This document shows positions 47,211 to 58,008 of a stretch of 64,000 nucleotides of DNA, piece after piece. A model generated the notes under the pieces. It saw only the letters and a program-made list of their open reading frames with translations, made no database searches and was not told the origin of the DNA. This stretch comes from [Phialemoniopsis] sp. UDSM-2020. Taxonomy: Eukaryota > Ascomycota > Sordariomycetes > Thyridiales > Thyridiaceae. The stretch's first letter is position 1. Each line of letters starts with the position of its first letter. The position numbers were made by a program, and so were the translations under genes. Location of the stretch: positions 3,906,001 through 3,970,000 of the forward strand of contig JAEILZ010000007.1 of NCBI GenBank assembly GCA_018873225.1, given 5' to 3'.

Positions 47211-47760
47211 TAGAGTCAGGATGAGAACAGCGCCTCCGGGCCAGTGAGATGGACATGAGGGCGCGCACGCCTTGATTTGGGGCAATACAACTTGCAAGAT
47301 AGTTAACGGTAGAGAAAGCAATGTAAGAATGAAGCTACGACATGCACCTATCTTTTGCGACCCAGGACACATCGAGGTCGAGATTGACCAGACGCGACCG
47401 GCCGGTGGTTTTGGTGGGGTCGGGTCACTCTCAGATCTGCCAATTGTGGCCAGCTGGCGGCCAGCAAAGCCCACCTGCCCATCCACCCACCCCCATCTGA
47501 ATCCTCTCCAAGATCACGTGCCTTGAGACAGAGATTCCAGCCAACCACGAAAAAAACATTAGGGTTGTGGCCCCGAATCAAGCGACACCGGGTCTCGGAA
47601 TTTTCTGCCCTCCTCCACCCTAATTTGGCGGCGGCCCTAGGGAAAAAACACCAAGGCGAAAAATTGTACTGAATCGACCTTCGCACATTGAATCCCTCCC
47701 ATCTGTCTCCACGTCCACGTCCAACCTTCACGACAGACCTCGACAGCAAACATCGACAAG
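47211..47760. promoter_or_regulatory. RPS24 promoter with TTAGGG/CCCTAA boxes
   Basis: The 550 bp before the ribosomal protein gene contain TTAGGG at 47559-47564, CCCTAA at 47618-47623 and CCCTAGGG at 47635-47642. Such telomere-repeat-like boxes are frequent in ribosomal protein promoters of fungi and may bind a Tbf1/Rap1-type factor. Confidence 0.5.
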
Positions 47761-48609
47761 ATGGCGGACGCCGACACCCCCGTTACCCTGCGTACTCGCA
47801 AGTTCATCCGCAACCCTCTTCTGGGTCGCAAGCAGATGGTCGTGTGAGTACAACCGCTCTCCCCTCACTGCTCCTACTCCCCTCTCCCTTGGCGAGGGGC
47901 CGTCACGACGTTGCCGCATCACGCACAGCCAGGGAAAGAGAAATACAAGAGATGGGAATCATTTTCGAATGAAAGGGACTGGCGAGATGGGCAGCGTCTG
48001 GCGGCTTACTCGGGCGGGGAGCATCTGGCAACGAAATGATGGATTGATGGGGATTGATCTGATCACAATTGGGTTCGTGTTTTTGCTGACAAGCGATGGT
48101 CAAAACAGTGACATCCTGCACCCCGGCCGCGCCAACATCTCCAAGGAGGAGCTCCGCGAGAAGCTCTCCGGCATGTACAAGGCCACCAAGGACCAGGTCT
48201 CCGTCTTCGGTCTGCGCACCCAGTTCGGTGGCGGCAAGACCACCGGGTTTGCCCTCGTCTACGACTCCCCCGAGGCGATGAAGAAGTTCGAGCCCCGCTA
48301 CAGGCTGGTCCGCGTCGGCATGGCCACCAAGATCGAGAAGGCGAGCAGACAACAGCGTACGTTTTCACCTCAGTTTTTCCTCTGGGCATTGGACGGGTTG
48401 GAGCAAGTCACCTTGGGGGTGATCTCCTATGGGATCACTCACATACGACATTGTTCAACTGGGAATGCTCTCCAGACGATGTGTGGAGATTTGCAAGAAA
48501 ACTTTGACTGATGGATTTTACGTGAACAGGCAAGCAGCGCAAGAACCGACAGAAGACCCTCCGGGGTACGGCGAAGACCAAGGGTGCCAAGGCGAAGAAG
48601 GACAAATAA
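47761..48609 (+). CDS. RPS24: 40S ribosomal protein S24 (eS24)
   Basis: Three exons (47761-47843, 48109-48356, 48530-48609) give 136 residues. They read [21 protein letters not shown], then [41 protein letters not shown] and a basic tail [21 protein letters not shown]. This is a complete eS24. The first intron is 265 nt and the second 173 nt, longer than elsewhere in the window, which is usual for ribosomal protein genes. Confidence 0.95.
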
Positions 48610-49135
48610 ATGGTTGGCGTTCGATTTATTCCCTTTTCGGTTCGTCTCTGGTCGAGTTGGGGTTTTGGCATGGCTGTGGTCTCTTGCTCTGTGCATTATT
48701 CAAAAGGCATCTGATGATCGAGCTGGACGATACAACACCGGAAACAATCATGGAGGCGTGATGGACTTGGCTTCGATGATTATTTCAGCATAGCATACAA
48801 AATGAAAATGTGTGCAAAACAAGACTTGGGGTTCTCTCGGAAGAAGTGATGTCAGATGATAATGGGACGAGTTGGCCGAAACTTCGACACTGAAGACTGC
48901 TATTGCCCGTCTTTTAAATCAGGCAAAAAGCCCTGATCGGCATAGGCAACTTGATTCTTGGGTATCATGACTGCTACACTGACTGGCGTACAGGAAACCA
49001 AACCTGCATCAACACCTTTGCATCACGACAAATCAACAGGTTACTCCTCGAATTCCACAAAACGAAAAACGCCCAAATTATGCAAGATCGTCCAGGTGTC
49101 TCCAGAGGCATACGAACCATCTGGTACCTGCGAAA
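48610..49135. other. convergent 3' region
   Basis: 526 bp between RPS24 and the next gene, which points the other way. Overlapping short ORFs show no gene-like features. Confidence 0.35.
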
Positions 49136-49663
49136 TTACCACATCATGTTGAGGAAAAAGAACACCACCGTCACAGCTCCAGCCACGCCTGCTCTCTGCC
49201 AAATGACACTCCTCCTCGCGGCAACAGCTCCGCTCGACGCGTCGAGGATGGGCTCGTGCCATCCGCAGTGCGAGTAGCTGCCCACGGTGACGCAGGTGTA
49301 GTACGTCGTCTGCCGGAACTTGTTCTCGGCCTGGTCCAGCGCCTCGGCCGGCGGCGGCGGCGGCGGCGCGGGCGTAACGAGCGGGTCGGCCGGGTTGTTC
49401 TCGCCGACAACTCCAGCGGGTAGGTCGGTCTCGCGGGCTGCCGCCGCCGCCTCGTACGGCGCGGAGGGTGGGCGTAGGACAGCGGTCGGCAAGGGGTCGC
49501 CTGCTGCTGCGGCGCCTGTGAAGAGCTTCCCGTCGGCTGCGATCATGGTCAGCGGCTCTGGGAGCCGTGGACCCAGGCCGGCCGCTGCCGCTGCGGCTGT
49601 TGTCGACCAGGCGAGGATGACGGCCAAGATGAGGAAGGACGGAGAGGAAACGATGGCCAGCAT
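49136..49663 (-). CDS. hypothetical small secreted or membrane-anchored protein
   Basis: A 175-residue ORF. The start MLAIVSSPSFLILAVILAW followed by an Ala run looks like a signal peptide. The middle is Ala/Pro-rich with a run of seven prolines near residue 102. It then has CVTVGSYSHCGWHEPILDASSG, where two cysteines could form a disulfide. The end VAGAVTVVFFFLNMMW is a C-terminal hydrophobic segment. The layout suggests a surface protein held by a tail anchor or GPI signal. No family recognised. The Ala/Pro runs make the gene call less certain. Confidence 0.55.
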   Translation of the reverse strand: MLAIVSSPSFLILAVILAWSTTAAAAAAGLGPRLPEPLTMIAADGKLFTGAAAAGDPLPTAVLRPPSAPYEAAAAARETDLPAGVVGENNPADPLVTPAPPPPPPAEALDQAENKFRQTTYYTCVTVGSYSHCGWHEPILDASSGAVAARRSVIWQRAGVAGAVTVVFFFLNMMW

Positions 49664-50589
49664 CGTGAACTTTGGCGTGTTGGAATTACGTGAGGAATAT
49701 GTTTCGTAAGGATGAATTGAAGAAAGCGAAAGGGACGGGACAGAACGATCAACTTCAGGATATCATAGCAGACTAAATATGTTAAAAAGGACAAAGAAAA
49801 AGAGGCAGTGGCTTTGCTGCCCAGCCGTGGAAACACCAAATCGCAGAGATATATTTGCAGCTTTCCCATCGCAAAGCTTGCTGGTGTCTAGCTGATTCAT
49901 ATACCAGTCAGACGAACTTGCTCGCCCGTTTAGCCTGCATCCCATGCATGTTGGATCATGGCATGGCATCGCCGTTCAGAGCAGTACCACTATCACCAGC
50001 AGCGCTCGCGCCAGCAGAAGAGAATGGAGGGGGGGGTATCAACGCCCAACCGATGACGCCCGGTTCAGCCAGAAACTTCGACAGTCACATCTTGGCAGAC
50101 TTTTGAGAACCACACGGTTCTGCAAATCAGCCCCTCTACGGCGAGTGAAGCACCCCATGTTCCTCGTGGTGTGGTGCCTGTGACTGGCGACCACGTCGTC
50201 GTGCCGTTCAAGTTTGTGGTGGAGGTGGATGGTGGGGTTGTTACAGCTTTTGGATGGAGTGGTGATATCCCCTGAAATTGATTGGCCAGGTGTTCCATGC
50301 AGGGTCTCCATCGTTTCTTCAGCGAGCCCCTGGTCACCAATAGCTACGAAAAAAAGGAACTGCATGACATCTAGTCAAGAAGGGCCAAGGTAACAGACTC
50401 ACTGACAGGAAGAGCAGTCGCGGGATGTAATCTTTTATGCATGTATTAACCACTCTTCACAATGGGTATCTAATGATGCTGTCACGAGCGGGCCACTAAT
50501 ACCAAATGTAATCTTCGCAATGCCATGTTCACAAATGGGTAAAAAAACACCAAGCAGTCCAGCCTCTCCCTCCAACGTCACAGCCACGT
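49664..50589. other. intergenic
   Basis: 926 bp between two genes on the minus strand. It holds the promoter of the small protein gene; short ORFs overlap on both strands. Nothing else seen. Confidence 0.35.
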
Positions 50590-53500
50590 TTAGAACTTTG
50601 CCGACACCTTTCTCCTAGCATTAAGGACGCTCAGCGCAGACATGTTGGCATGCGACGACGAAATGGACCTCTTAGATCCGGCGTTTGAGCCCTGACTGCT
50701 TGGTGCCAGGCTGACTCGCTTCATCCGTTGCCTCCTTGGGGCACTCTTGGTCGCCTTGACCGGTGGCGACTTCGTCAGAGAGTACGTCTCGTCGACACTA
50801 TCGTCGGCGTAGTTCTCCGTATACTCAGGTTCGGGCTCAGGGCTAGAGGAAAGGAGCGAGATGATCTGCGATCCTGCTGGGGGTTCACTGCCTTGTGACT
50901 TTGCTGCGGGCCGCTGTCGCCTTGTCTTGGGAACCGTCGGTGGTGTGCTAGACTTCTTCACCTCGACCAACTTCTCGGGCGATATAAATTTCTTCTCACT
51001 GGCAGCATCGCTCTTGGCTGATTCCTGTGTGCTGCGAGACTGGGAGGCCGATAGCCAGACCTCGGAAAGTGATGGTAGTGAACCTGGCGAGGAAGCCACA
51101 GATTCGATACCGGAAGGACGCTTTTCTGTATCACGGGTAGGTGTCTTGTTGCCGTCTACTTTTCCTTGATCAGGCCGTGGCGTCTTGTTTTCCTGGGTAC
51201 TGAGGATGTGATCGCCCGACTGCAAAGACTCGGGCTCTACATCGAGGTGAAGGTCGGGATCGGGCTGCCTGCCACTATTGATGCTGTCTGCTGGCACGAC
51301 TGGGTCGTCTAGAATAGGAGATTGCATATTATTGTTGTTACTAGTTGACGCATGAGGCGCCTGATTGATGTTGGGGTTGGGATCGGAGTCGACAAGAGGT
51401 TCGTGCGACGCCGGTTCGGATACCCAGGCCTGCGATGTCTCCTCCAATTGCTGCGATGGGCTGTCGAGGTCGGAAGATTCATTAGGCGCAGCAAGCAAGC
51501 TCGGAGAGTCGCCCATCTCGAGGTCTAGGTGATCCTGGTCTTGGGATATGAAGGCGTCAGAGGTCTGCTGTGCAGGCTGCGTCGAGTTAGACTTGGACAC
51601 CTCGTCGTGATATGTTTCTGGGATGAGACCTTCTGTAGACGGGGCACTCATCGAGCTCTTGCCACCCTGCTTGCCCTGCTGCCATTCCTCAATTGCGCGG
51701 CTGAAATTAACAGCGTCGCTTCCCAAGCTACCCGCACCGTGCTGGCCTGTGCCGTTGCATGGCTGAGAGTCTTCAATCACTTCGGACTGAGAGACTGCCG
51801 CCTTTGTATGCTCGTCAGCAGGGGGTTGCTGGAGGACACGGGGCTCCATAAGTTCCGCAAAGGCAAGATCGCGTAGCCCGTCGTCCTCCTGGTCTTCTTC
51901 ATCAACCTCGAGAGCTTCGTGCCGATCATAGACACGCTCTCCCGTGTCCTCGTCGTACGTCTTCTCGTCCCGGTCGCGCATTGCAAGGCGGACCTGAAGC
52001 TGCGCGCCATGGTCCTGAACACCAAGCACCATGGCGGTGAGATTGACCACCTTTGGCTCCCAGTTGGTTGCTTTCGAAAGAAGCAATTGTTTCCAGGTGA
52101 TGATCATCTGAGGCTTGGCATCTCCCAGAGAGAGGCTGGGGAGCGAATCAACGCCGTCGGGGATGACGGGCAAATCTTCCAGATCGTCCTCGTGTTCCGC
52201 TGCGGGCTCTTCGTCGTCGTAATTCAGTGTCGCATCGGCATCTAGCGGCATCGAGTCATCAAAGCCAGCGAACTCCGAGCTTGCTTCGTAATCATCGACG
52301 GCGGTCCTCTGCTTCTTCGCTCCACGGGATTCGCCCTCCTCGTAGAACTGCGATTGGTTGCGCTGCTTGCGCTTCCCCTTGCCTCGGTTCCCGTGCCATG
52401 AGTACTGTTGCTGCGGATCCCACCTCTGTACGAATGGGAACGGCGGCTCGCTGAGCTCAACGCCTTCTTGGACACACTCAACCGCACTAAGGTTGATCTT
52501 CTTCCGCCAAGCTTCGCGGTCTTCGTCGACTTCTTCGGTATTGGACGGATCTGCTGTCTCCTGCGACTTTGGTGCGGTGAGTGGCCGGACATCCTTCATG
52601 AGATCCGAACGCAGCTTATCCTCGTCTGCTTTCGTCTTAGGGTTTCGTAGGCCAAGGGCACCGAAGAGCATCCTTCGGCCGGCTCCCATGTCTAGCCGCA
52701 TGCGGCGTCGGGGTGTATCATCATCGACGGGTGTAGTTTCGACGGCTTCGGTCGGCCTGGGGCTGTCTGTAGGCGCAGCGGAAACTGACGTAGAAGAATT
52801 ATCCATCCCCTTGGAGGCTTCTGGCTGCTCGGTCTGGGCGGAGTCCTTAGCAGGGCCACCGAGACTGGCAAGAAGCGCTGCTTTGCGAGCGAGAAACTCT
52901 GCATCATCACCGCTGGGTTTGGGGACTGTTTCAGAGGCTTCTGCTAAGGCAGTTCCAGTTCCATCTTGACCAGCTTTTCGTGCCCGCTCAGCTGCTCGTC
53001 TCCTAGCATTGCGCAGCTTGGTGCGGAGTTTGCCTTGGCCTGGAGTGACACCAGTGGCGTTGCTGTCATCGTCCTTGGGATTGGATTCGTGGGTGAGACT
53101 GGCTGATTGAGTGTGACTTGTGCTTCGGGACTCTACCGCCGACTTTTCCAAGCTGAGATTCTTGTGAGCTTTCTTGGATGACGTCTCCTCGGGCGCAGAG
53201 TCTGAACTAGAGTCATCTGAGCTATCGCCAGAGCTATCATCGGAGTCATCGTCGGAGCTGTCGTCGCCCGATGAGCTGTCACCACTGTCGGACTCGCCAA
53301 AGTCGCCATCACTGTCATCATCACTATCGCTACCCTCCTCGTCGCTGGCGTCTTCATCCTCCGAGCTGTCGCCGCTGCTGTCAGAATCCGAGTCGGAGCT
53401 CGAGTCTTCACTAGAATTCGAGTCTTCGCTGCTCTCAGCGGCGGTGTCTTGAGGTAGAAGTTGCGGAGGAGCCGGCGCTGTCTCCTCATCGTCATCCAAA

Positions 53501-54753
53501 TCTAACCTCTTTACTCTAGACGCCAGGGGTTGACCGGCAGGTACATTCCGAACAGCGGCCATGAAATCGAGGGCAGTTCCGTTGGTGATTGACCCTGGTG
53601 GTAGTCCGTGGCGATCGAAATGACGAACGAGTGAATCGGCATCATCCTGATCATCTTCGTCGTCGTCATCCTCGTCCATGTTATCGTCCGAGCGGTTCTC
53701 TCCAAAACCACCCTCATCATCTTCGTCATCGTCGAGGGCCACGTCGTCCTCAAATCGAACTTGCGGTTCCCTCCGAAGGGACTTCCTGTAGAGTAGCATA
53801 TCTTCGAGATCTAGGTCCGAATCGTGTGTCCTGGCAAGGTCTCGGTAGGCCTGGACTTCGTTGCCACGATGCCTTCGTAGAGCACCCTCGCACTGGGCTG
53901 TATCGCATGACTGAAAGGCCTGCTTCAAAGCTGTGATCTTGTCCAGCGTTTCTAAACCAATGTGAGCAGCGGGAGATGCCGTCTTCCTTCCTCGCCCACC
54001 CCGTTGGGGCTCGGCGATGTCCATGTCATCCTCTTCGCCCAAGTCTTCCTGAAGAGCCTGTAGTTCTTCCTCGTCAATATCAGAACCCGGACCTTCGAGG
54101 CCATCCTCATCGCTATTGTAGTCCGCGTCATCCTCATCATCTTCGTCTCCGCCTTCGAAATCACCATCTTGCTCGTCCAAATCCAGGGCGTCGGCGTCGT
54201 CAAATGTAGAGGTAAACCGGACTACAGAGGGATCCTCCGAGTCTGCAGGCTCTCCATACTGGGTCAGAAGCAGGGGCTCTTCGCCGCCCTCGTTCTCAAC
54301 GTCATCCGGTTCCTCCTCGCCATATGTCACCCTCGCTCTCTTGCGGGGCTCGATTTGGATCTGGGGCCGGGCTCTTGGCCTCTTCAGCAAGGGACGTCCA
54401 AAGGGCACGCCGTCGATGAGGTGTTTGCCGTCGCTCGTAATCTGCAGCCTGCCGCTGACACGCCTTCTTCTGATATCGTCGGTGAGGAGCGGCCGGATCA
54501 CGACCTCTTCATCCTTCTCGATCACGCTGCGCACGGGTTGGAAGTGCAGACACTCGAAGCTGCCGCGCAGCTCGACGGCGTAGTCCTCGAGGCCCCAGTC
54601 GGCGCTCTCGAGAGGTATCAGGTCGTTGACGAGCTCAAGGAGCTTGCTGATGGTGGGGTCGCCCTCCAGAGGCAAGATAAAGACGATCTTGGTCTCGGGA
54701 AGCCCGTGGCGACGCACCACGAGGCGGAGGCGAAGGCTGCTGCTCTCCGGCAT
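50590..54753 (-). CDS. large acidic nuclear protein with coilin-like ends
   Basis: One ORF of 1387 residues without introns. Residues 5-95 (SLRLRLVVRRHGLPETKIVF onward) resemble the ubiquitin-like N-domain of coilin, ending VRSVIEKDEEVVIRPL. Then come long Asp/Glu blocks, and residues 434-526 are almost entirely Ser/Asp/Glu. A basic segment RTKLRNARRRAAERARK follows. Near residues 740-960 a conserved-looking stretch (AVECVQEGVELSEPPFPFVQRWDP...SWHG) leads to MIITWKQLLLSKATNWEPKVV, which could be a Tudor-like domain. The last 400 residues are Ser/Pro-rich with basic KATKSAPRRQRMKRVS near the end. A role in Cajal-body or RNA biology is inference from the coilin resemblance. Confidence 0.75.
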   Translation of the reverse strand: MPESSSLRLRLVVRRHGLPETKIVFILPLEGDPTISKLLELVNDLIPLESADWGLEDYAVELRGSFECLHFQPVRSVIEKDEEVVIRPLLTDDIRRRRVSGRLQITSDGKHLIDGVPFGRPLLKRPRARPQIQIEPRKRARVTYGEEEPDDVENEGGEEPLLLTQYGEPADSEDPSVVRFTSTFDDADALDLDEQDGDFEGGDEDDEDDADYNSDEDGLEGPGSDIDEEELQALQEDLGEEDDMDIAEPQRGGRGRKTASPAAHIGLETLDKITALKQAFQSCDTAQCEGALRRHRGNEVQAYRDLARTHDSDLDLEDMLLYRKSLRREPQVRFEDDVALDDDEDDEGGFGENRSDDNMDEDDDDEDDQDDADSLVRHFDRHGLPPGSITNGTALDFMAAVRNVPAGQPLASRVKRLDLDDDEETAPAPPQLLPQDTAAESSEDSNSSEDSSSDSDSDSSGDSSEDEDASDEEGSDSDDDSDGDFGESDSGDSSSGDDSSDDDSDDSSGDSSDDSSSDSAPEETSSKKAHKNLSLEKSAVESRSTSHTQSASLTHESNPKDDDSNATGVTPGQGKLRTKLRNARRRAAERARKAGQDGTGTALAEASETVPKPSGDDAEFLARKAALLASLGGPAKDSAQTEQPEASKGMDNSSTSVSAAPTDSPRPTEAVETTPVDDDTPRRRMRLDMGAGRRMLFGALGLRNPKTKADEDKLRSDLMKDVRPLTAPKSQETADPSNTEEVDEDREAWRKKINLSAVECVQEGVELSEPPFPFVQRWDPQQQYSWHGNRGKGKRKQRNQSQFYEEGESRGAKKQRTAVDDYEASSEFAGFDDSMPLDADATLNYDDEEPAAEHEDDLEDLPVIPDGVDSLPSLSLGDAKPQMIITWKQLLLSKATNWEPKVVNLTAMVLGVQDHGAQLQVRLAMRDRDEKTYDEDTGERVYDRHEALEVDEEDQEDDGLRDLAFAELMEPRVLQQPPADEHTKAAVSQSEVIEDSQPCNGTGQHGAGSLGSDAVNFSRAIEEWQQGKQGGKSSMSAPSTEGLIPETYHDEVSKSNSTQPAQQTSDAFISQDQDHLDLEMGDSPSLLAAPNESSDLDSPSQQLEETSQAWVSEPASHEPLVDSDPNPNINQAPHASTSNNNNMQSPILDDPVVPADSINSGRQPDPDLHLDVEPESLQSGDHILSTQENKTPRPDQGKVDGNKTPTRDTEKRPSGIESVASSPGSLPSLSEVWLSASQSRSTQESAKSDAASEKKFISPEKLVEVKKSSTPPTVPKTRRQRPAAKSQGSEPPAGSQIISLLSSSPEPEPEYTENYADDSVDETYSLTKSPPVKATKSAPRRQRMKRVSLAPSSQGSNAGSKRSISSSHANMSALSVLNARRKVSAKF

Positions 54754-55508
54754 GGCGGGCAGCTTGGAAAGCCTCTCGGTTGGTGGTTCTCTGTTCTCAC
54801 GACTCCATGAGCGGTCGAGTGACGATGTGCGGGTAGCAGGATGAGACAGGAGGTGCTTGGCGAAAGTGAGAAAAGCGTGAAGGCGAGTTGATATTGCCTT
54901 CAGGGTCGCGAAAAGGAAATGACGAGGCCTGCAGATGGAGAGCCAAGTGCTCGACTGAAAAAGTTTAGTGGGTCGTCACTGATAAGGAGTCCACGGGGCG
55001 CCGATAAGCGCCTACTACTGATCTGCTCTAGGCTTCAGTTTTAGCGCCGGCCGCCTGTAGACCTGCCTAAATCACCATAAGCCCGCTGCCCAAATCTCCA
55101 AGCTTTGAAGTCTTCCGTTGAGGGTTCTCACTGGAGGTCTGATTCATTTACGATGAGGGGCTGTTCTCCCTTTTTGAAAAAGAAGGACGTATGCAGTATC
55201 AGATAGGCCAAAAGTACATTTGATGTAGCTATGGAGTTATCAGCGTGTACCGGTCCGTCAATCACCAGACCGGAATTGAGCGTCGGACTGAAAGAAACTG
55301 AAGCAGGAAAACGCGCTGAAATACTATGTACGTAGTAACTACTTGAACAGTCGAAGTCAGGTTAACATTGGCTGACGTCTTCAGGGCTGTCTTGTTGACA
55401 CCACGGGCGTTCGTCGCTACCCAGGCACTCCAGTTGAATGGCATATTCAGGGGTTGGCCTGTCTTGTCAACTGTTAATGCCGGGCTGCTTAATTAGATCC
55501 ATGCTTTC
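54754..55508. other. intergenic, promoter of the coilin-like gene
   Basis: 755 bp; no ORF with gene character. Confidence 0.35.
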
Positions 55509-57392
55509 TTAAACTTCGGCCAACTTCCCAGTAGCCTCCTCCTTGAGTCCGTGAGAGGTGCTGAGAATGGTCTGAACGTTCATTGGCTCCAGACTCTTCT
55601 TGACCGGGTTGTTAGCCTTGAAGACCTCATCCAGCTCTTCCAGTGTGCGACCCTTTGTCTCAGGCCAGAAGAGGTAGATGACAACAAGTTGAAGAAGGTC
55701 CCAGCCGATGAAGACAAGATAGAAATAGTAAGTCATCTTCTCAAAAGCAGGGGCTGATCCGTACTGGATGATCGTCGAAGCCGCCGCAGTGAGAACTTGA
55801 GCGAAAGACTTGCCCTTGGCACGAGTGCTCGTCTCAAGGCACTCCACAACGTACATGGGCGACAAAGGTGTCCATCCCACCGCGTACGAGATGCCGAACA
55901 GGTAGATGAAAGCGATAGAAGTGTTGGCTGCCGCAGTATTGTCCGGATTCTGCGCTGCAATCTTGGAAGCCGGAGTGACTATGGCGAAACAGACAATGCA
56001 GGAAGTCAAGGAGCCCATGAGGAGCTGTCTCCGACCCAGCACATCCATCAACTTTGCGCCCACAAGGCTTGCAAAGAAGTTGATGATGGGAAAGATGGCG
56101 TTGAGCATGAGCTTCTTGGATTGCGAGGCAATACCCGCAGCCTCTAGTGACACTGGTAGATAGTAGGACACAACCGAGTTACCACACCACTGGGCAAAGA
56201 CAGCCATGGTGCAGACGCAGAGCAGCCGACGTCGAGCAGCATGGTCCTTCCAGAGCTCGTGGTAGTCCCACCACTTCTTGTCGGAGGCATCGGTAGAGAT
56301 TTGAAACTCCATTTCCGCCATTTGAAGCCTGACAAGTGGGTGATCAGGGTTGCCCTCGCCGTGGAACTTGGTCAGGACCTTTCGTGCTGTCTCATTCTTC
56401 CCGTTGGCAATCAACCATCTCGGACTTTCTGGGAGAGTCCAGACAAAGATAGCCACAATGCAAGCAGAAATGAGTTGGCAAAAGAGAGGGATTCTAAAGC
56501 CATACTGTCCCTTGTATTGTGCGGCATAAACGATCCATGACGCCAGGATAGAGCCGATCGACCTGACAATAACAAGTCAATTTACGACTTCATGACTCCC
56601 GAACAGAGCAACACTGTCCAGGAGATTCTTTGGAATTGCTCAGACTTACCAAAAAGAGTTGTAAATACCCATCAGGACACCACGCCAGACAGGGTGAGCC
56701 ATTTCTCCAACGTATACGGGCGCCGATATGTTGCAGAAAAAAACGCCAAAGCCGAGGACAAACCTCGCGCCCAAAAACATTTGCTCACTGCTCGCAAGCC
56801 CCGCCACAATAGCACCGATGATGACAATAATCGAGCCAGCGAACATTCCGGCCCGTCGGCCGAGGTAGTCGTTGGTCGGGCCCACGAATGGAGTAGCGCA
56901 GATAGTACCTAGAGACTCAAGTCAGCGACTGCCTCAGAACTCTCAACACTCTTCCGCTGGGGCTGTTACCAATGCCATAAATAGCGAAGACCAGTCCAGT
57001 GCTTGCAGAAGCCGATTTCCTGAATGGTATCAGTCAACCAAAATCTTGCTCAAAGTAGATGGTACATCACCCACATTCCAAAGTACTGTTGATAGGATAC
57101 CATTGCGTTCAAGCCTCTGGATAGAGAGTGTTAGTTGCCGAGTTGTACTGTTTCGGGAGGAATCGAGACAACAGTACCCCATGACGGAACCGTCAAATCC
57201 ATTCAAACAGGCGCAAAAATAGGCGCACAACAGCACGCCGTAGAGGCGGAACATATGCGGTGTCCATGGCGAAGGCTTGACATGATCGACCTGGTCTGCA
57301 AGCTCGACTGCTTCACCGACGGTTGCGTGGCCAGCGGCGACAGCCTGATCGTGGTCTTCGGCAACGGGCACGGGGTTGTCTTTGGGTGCCAT
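55509..57392 (-). CDS. MFS sugar transporter, lactose-permease (LAC12)-like
   Basis: Five exons (complement of 55509-56562, 56650-56908, 56970-57019, 57075-57116, 57178-57392) give 539 residues. TM1 shows YFCACLNGFDGSVMGGLNAM. Then GPTNDYLGRRAGMFAG, LGARFVLGFGVFF, PVYVGEMAHPVWRG, LPESPRWLIANGK, LMDVLGRRQ, and FWPETKGRTLEELDEVF near the end. The N-terminus has an acidic cytosolic part. The pattern fits sugar porters of the lactose/cellobiose permease type. The neighbouring genes are a Zn2Cys6 regulator and a GH3 beta-glucosidase, which suggests uptake of beta-linked disaccharides. Confidence 0.9.
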
Positions 57393-58008
57393 GTTGGTGT
57401 GCCAGGTAGGGTGAGTATTTGGTTACAAAGATTCAATAGAAGCCACAATGAAGAGAGTGCGAGTGAGATGTGTCGAAAGTGTCGTGGTTTGCAAGCGGCC
57501 TCTTCGATGGCTTATATATCTCGCCTCGTTTCAGCCCACCGAAGACTGCGAGTGCCATCAGACGATGTAGGTACGCCTCCTCCCCAGCTCACCCCATTGA
57601 GATTTCTATCACGCGTGGCGCTAACAAGAAATGCCCGGGGTAAATGCGGGGAGACTTCCCCCTGTGTGTGGTGAACAAGTGAAAGGGTGACAAGATTCTG
57701 GGGTTTGCGATGCCTGTGAGAAGTGATCAGGCTCCGATCCACATTATATCCGGGTGGCAGACATTCGTGGATCAATGGTGGAGTTGTTTCCGAGTCAATA
57801 CGAGGATCCGAACGGGGCGAGCGCCGTCGATTTCGGCATCTCGATGTTGACAAACCCCTACCCCAGCATCCCATCCCGCGTGCATAACGCGAGTGATGGC
57901 ACTATGGTAATGAACAACGGACATTAATACCGATCTCGGGACAGTATTTGTCAAGGGCTGAGGCAGTTCGGATATGCGGCTGTGAAAATTGCTATTTCTT
58001 ATTACGCG
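57393..58008. other. intergenic, transporter promoter
   Basis: 616 bp upstream of the permease and downstream of the regulator gene. No clear elements. Confidence 0.35.
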
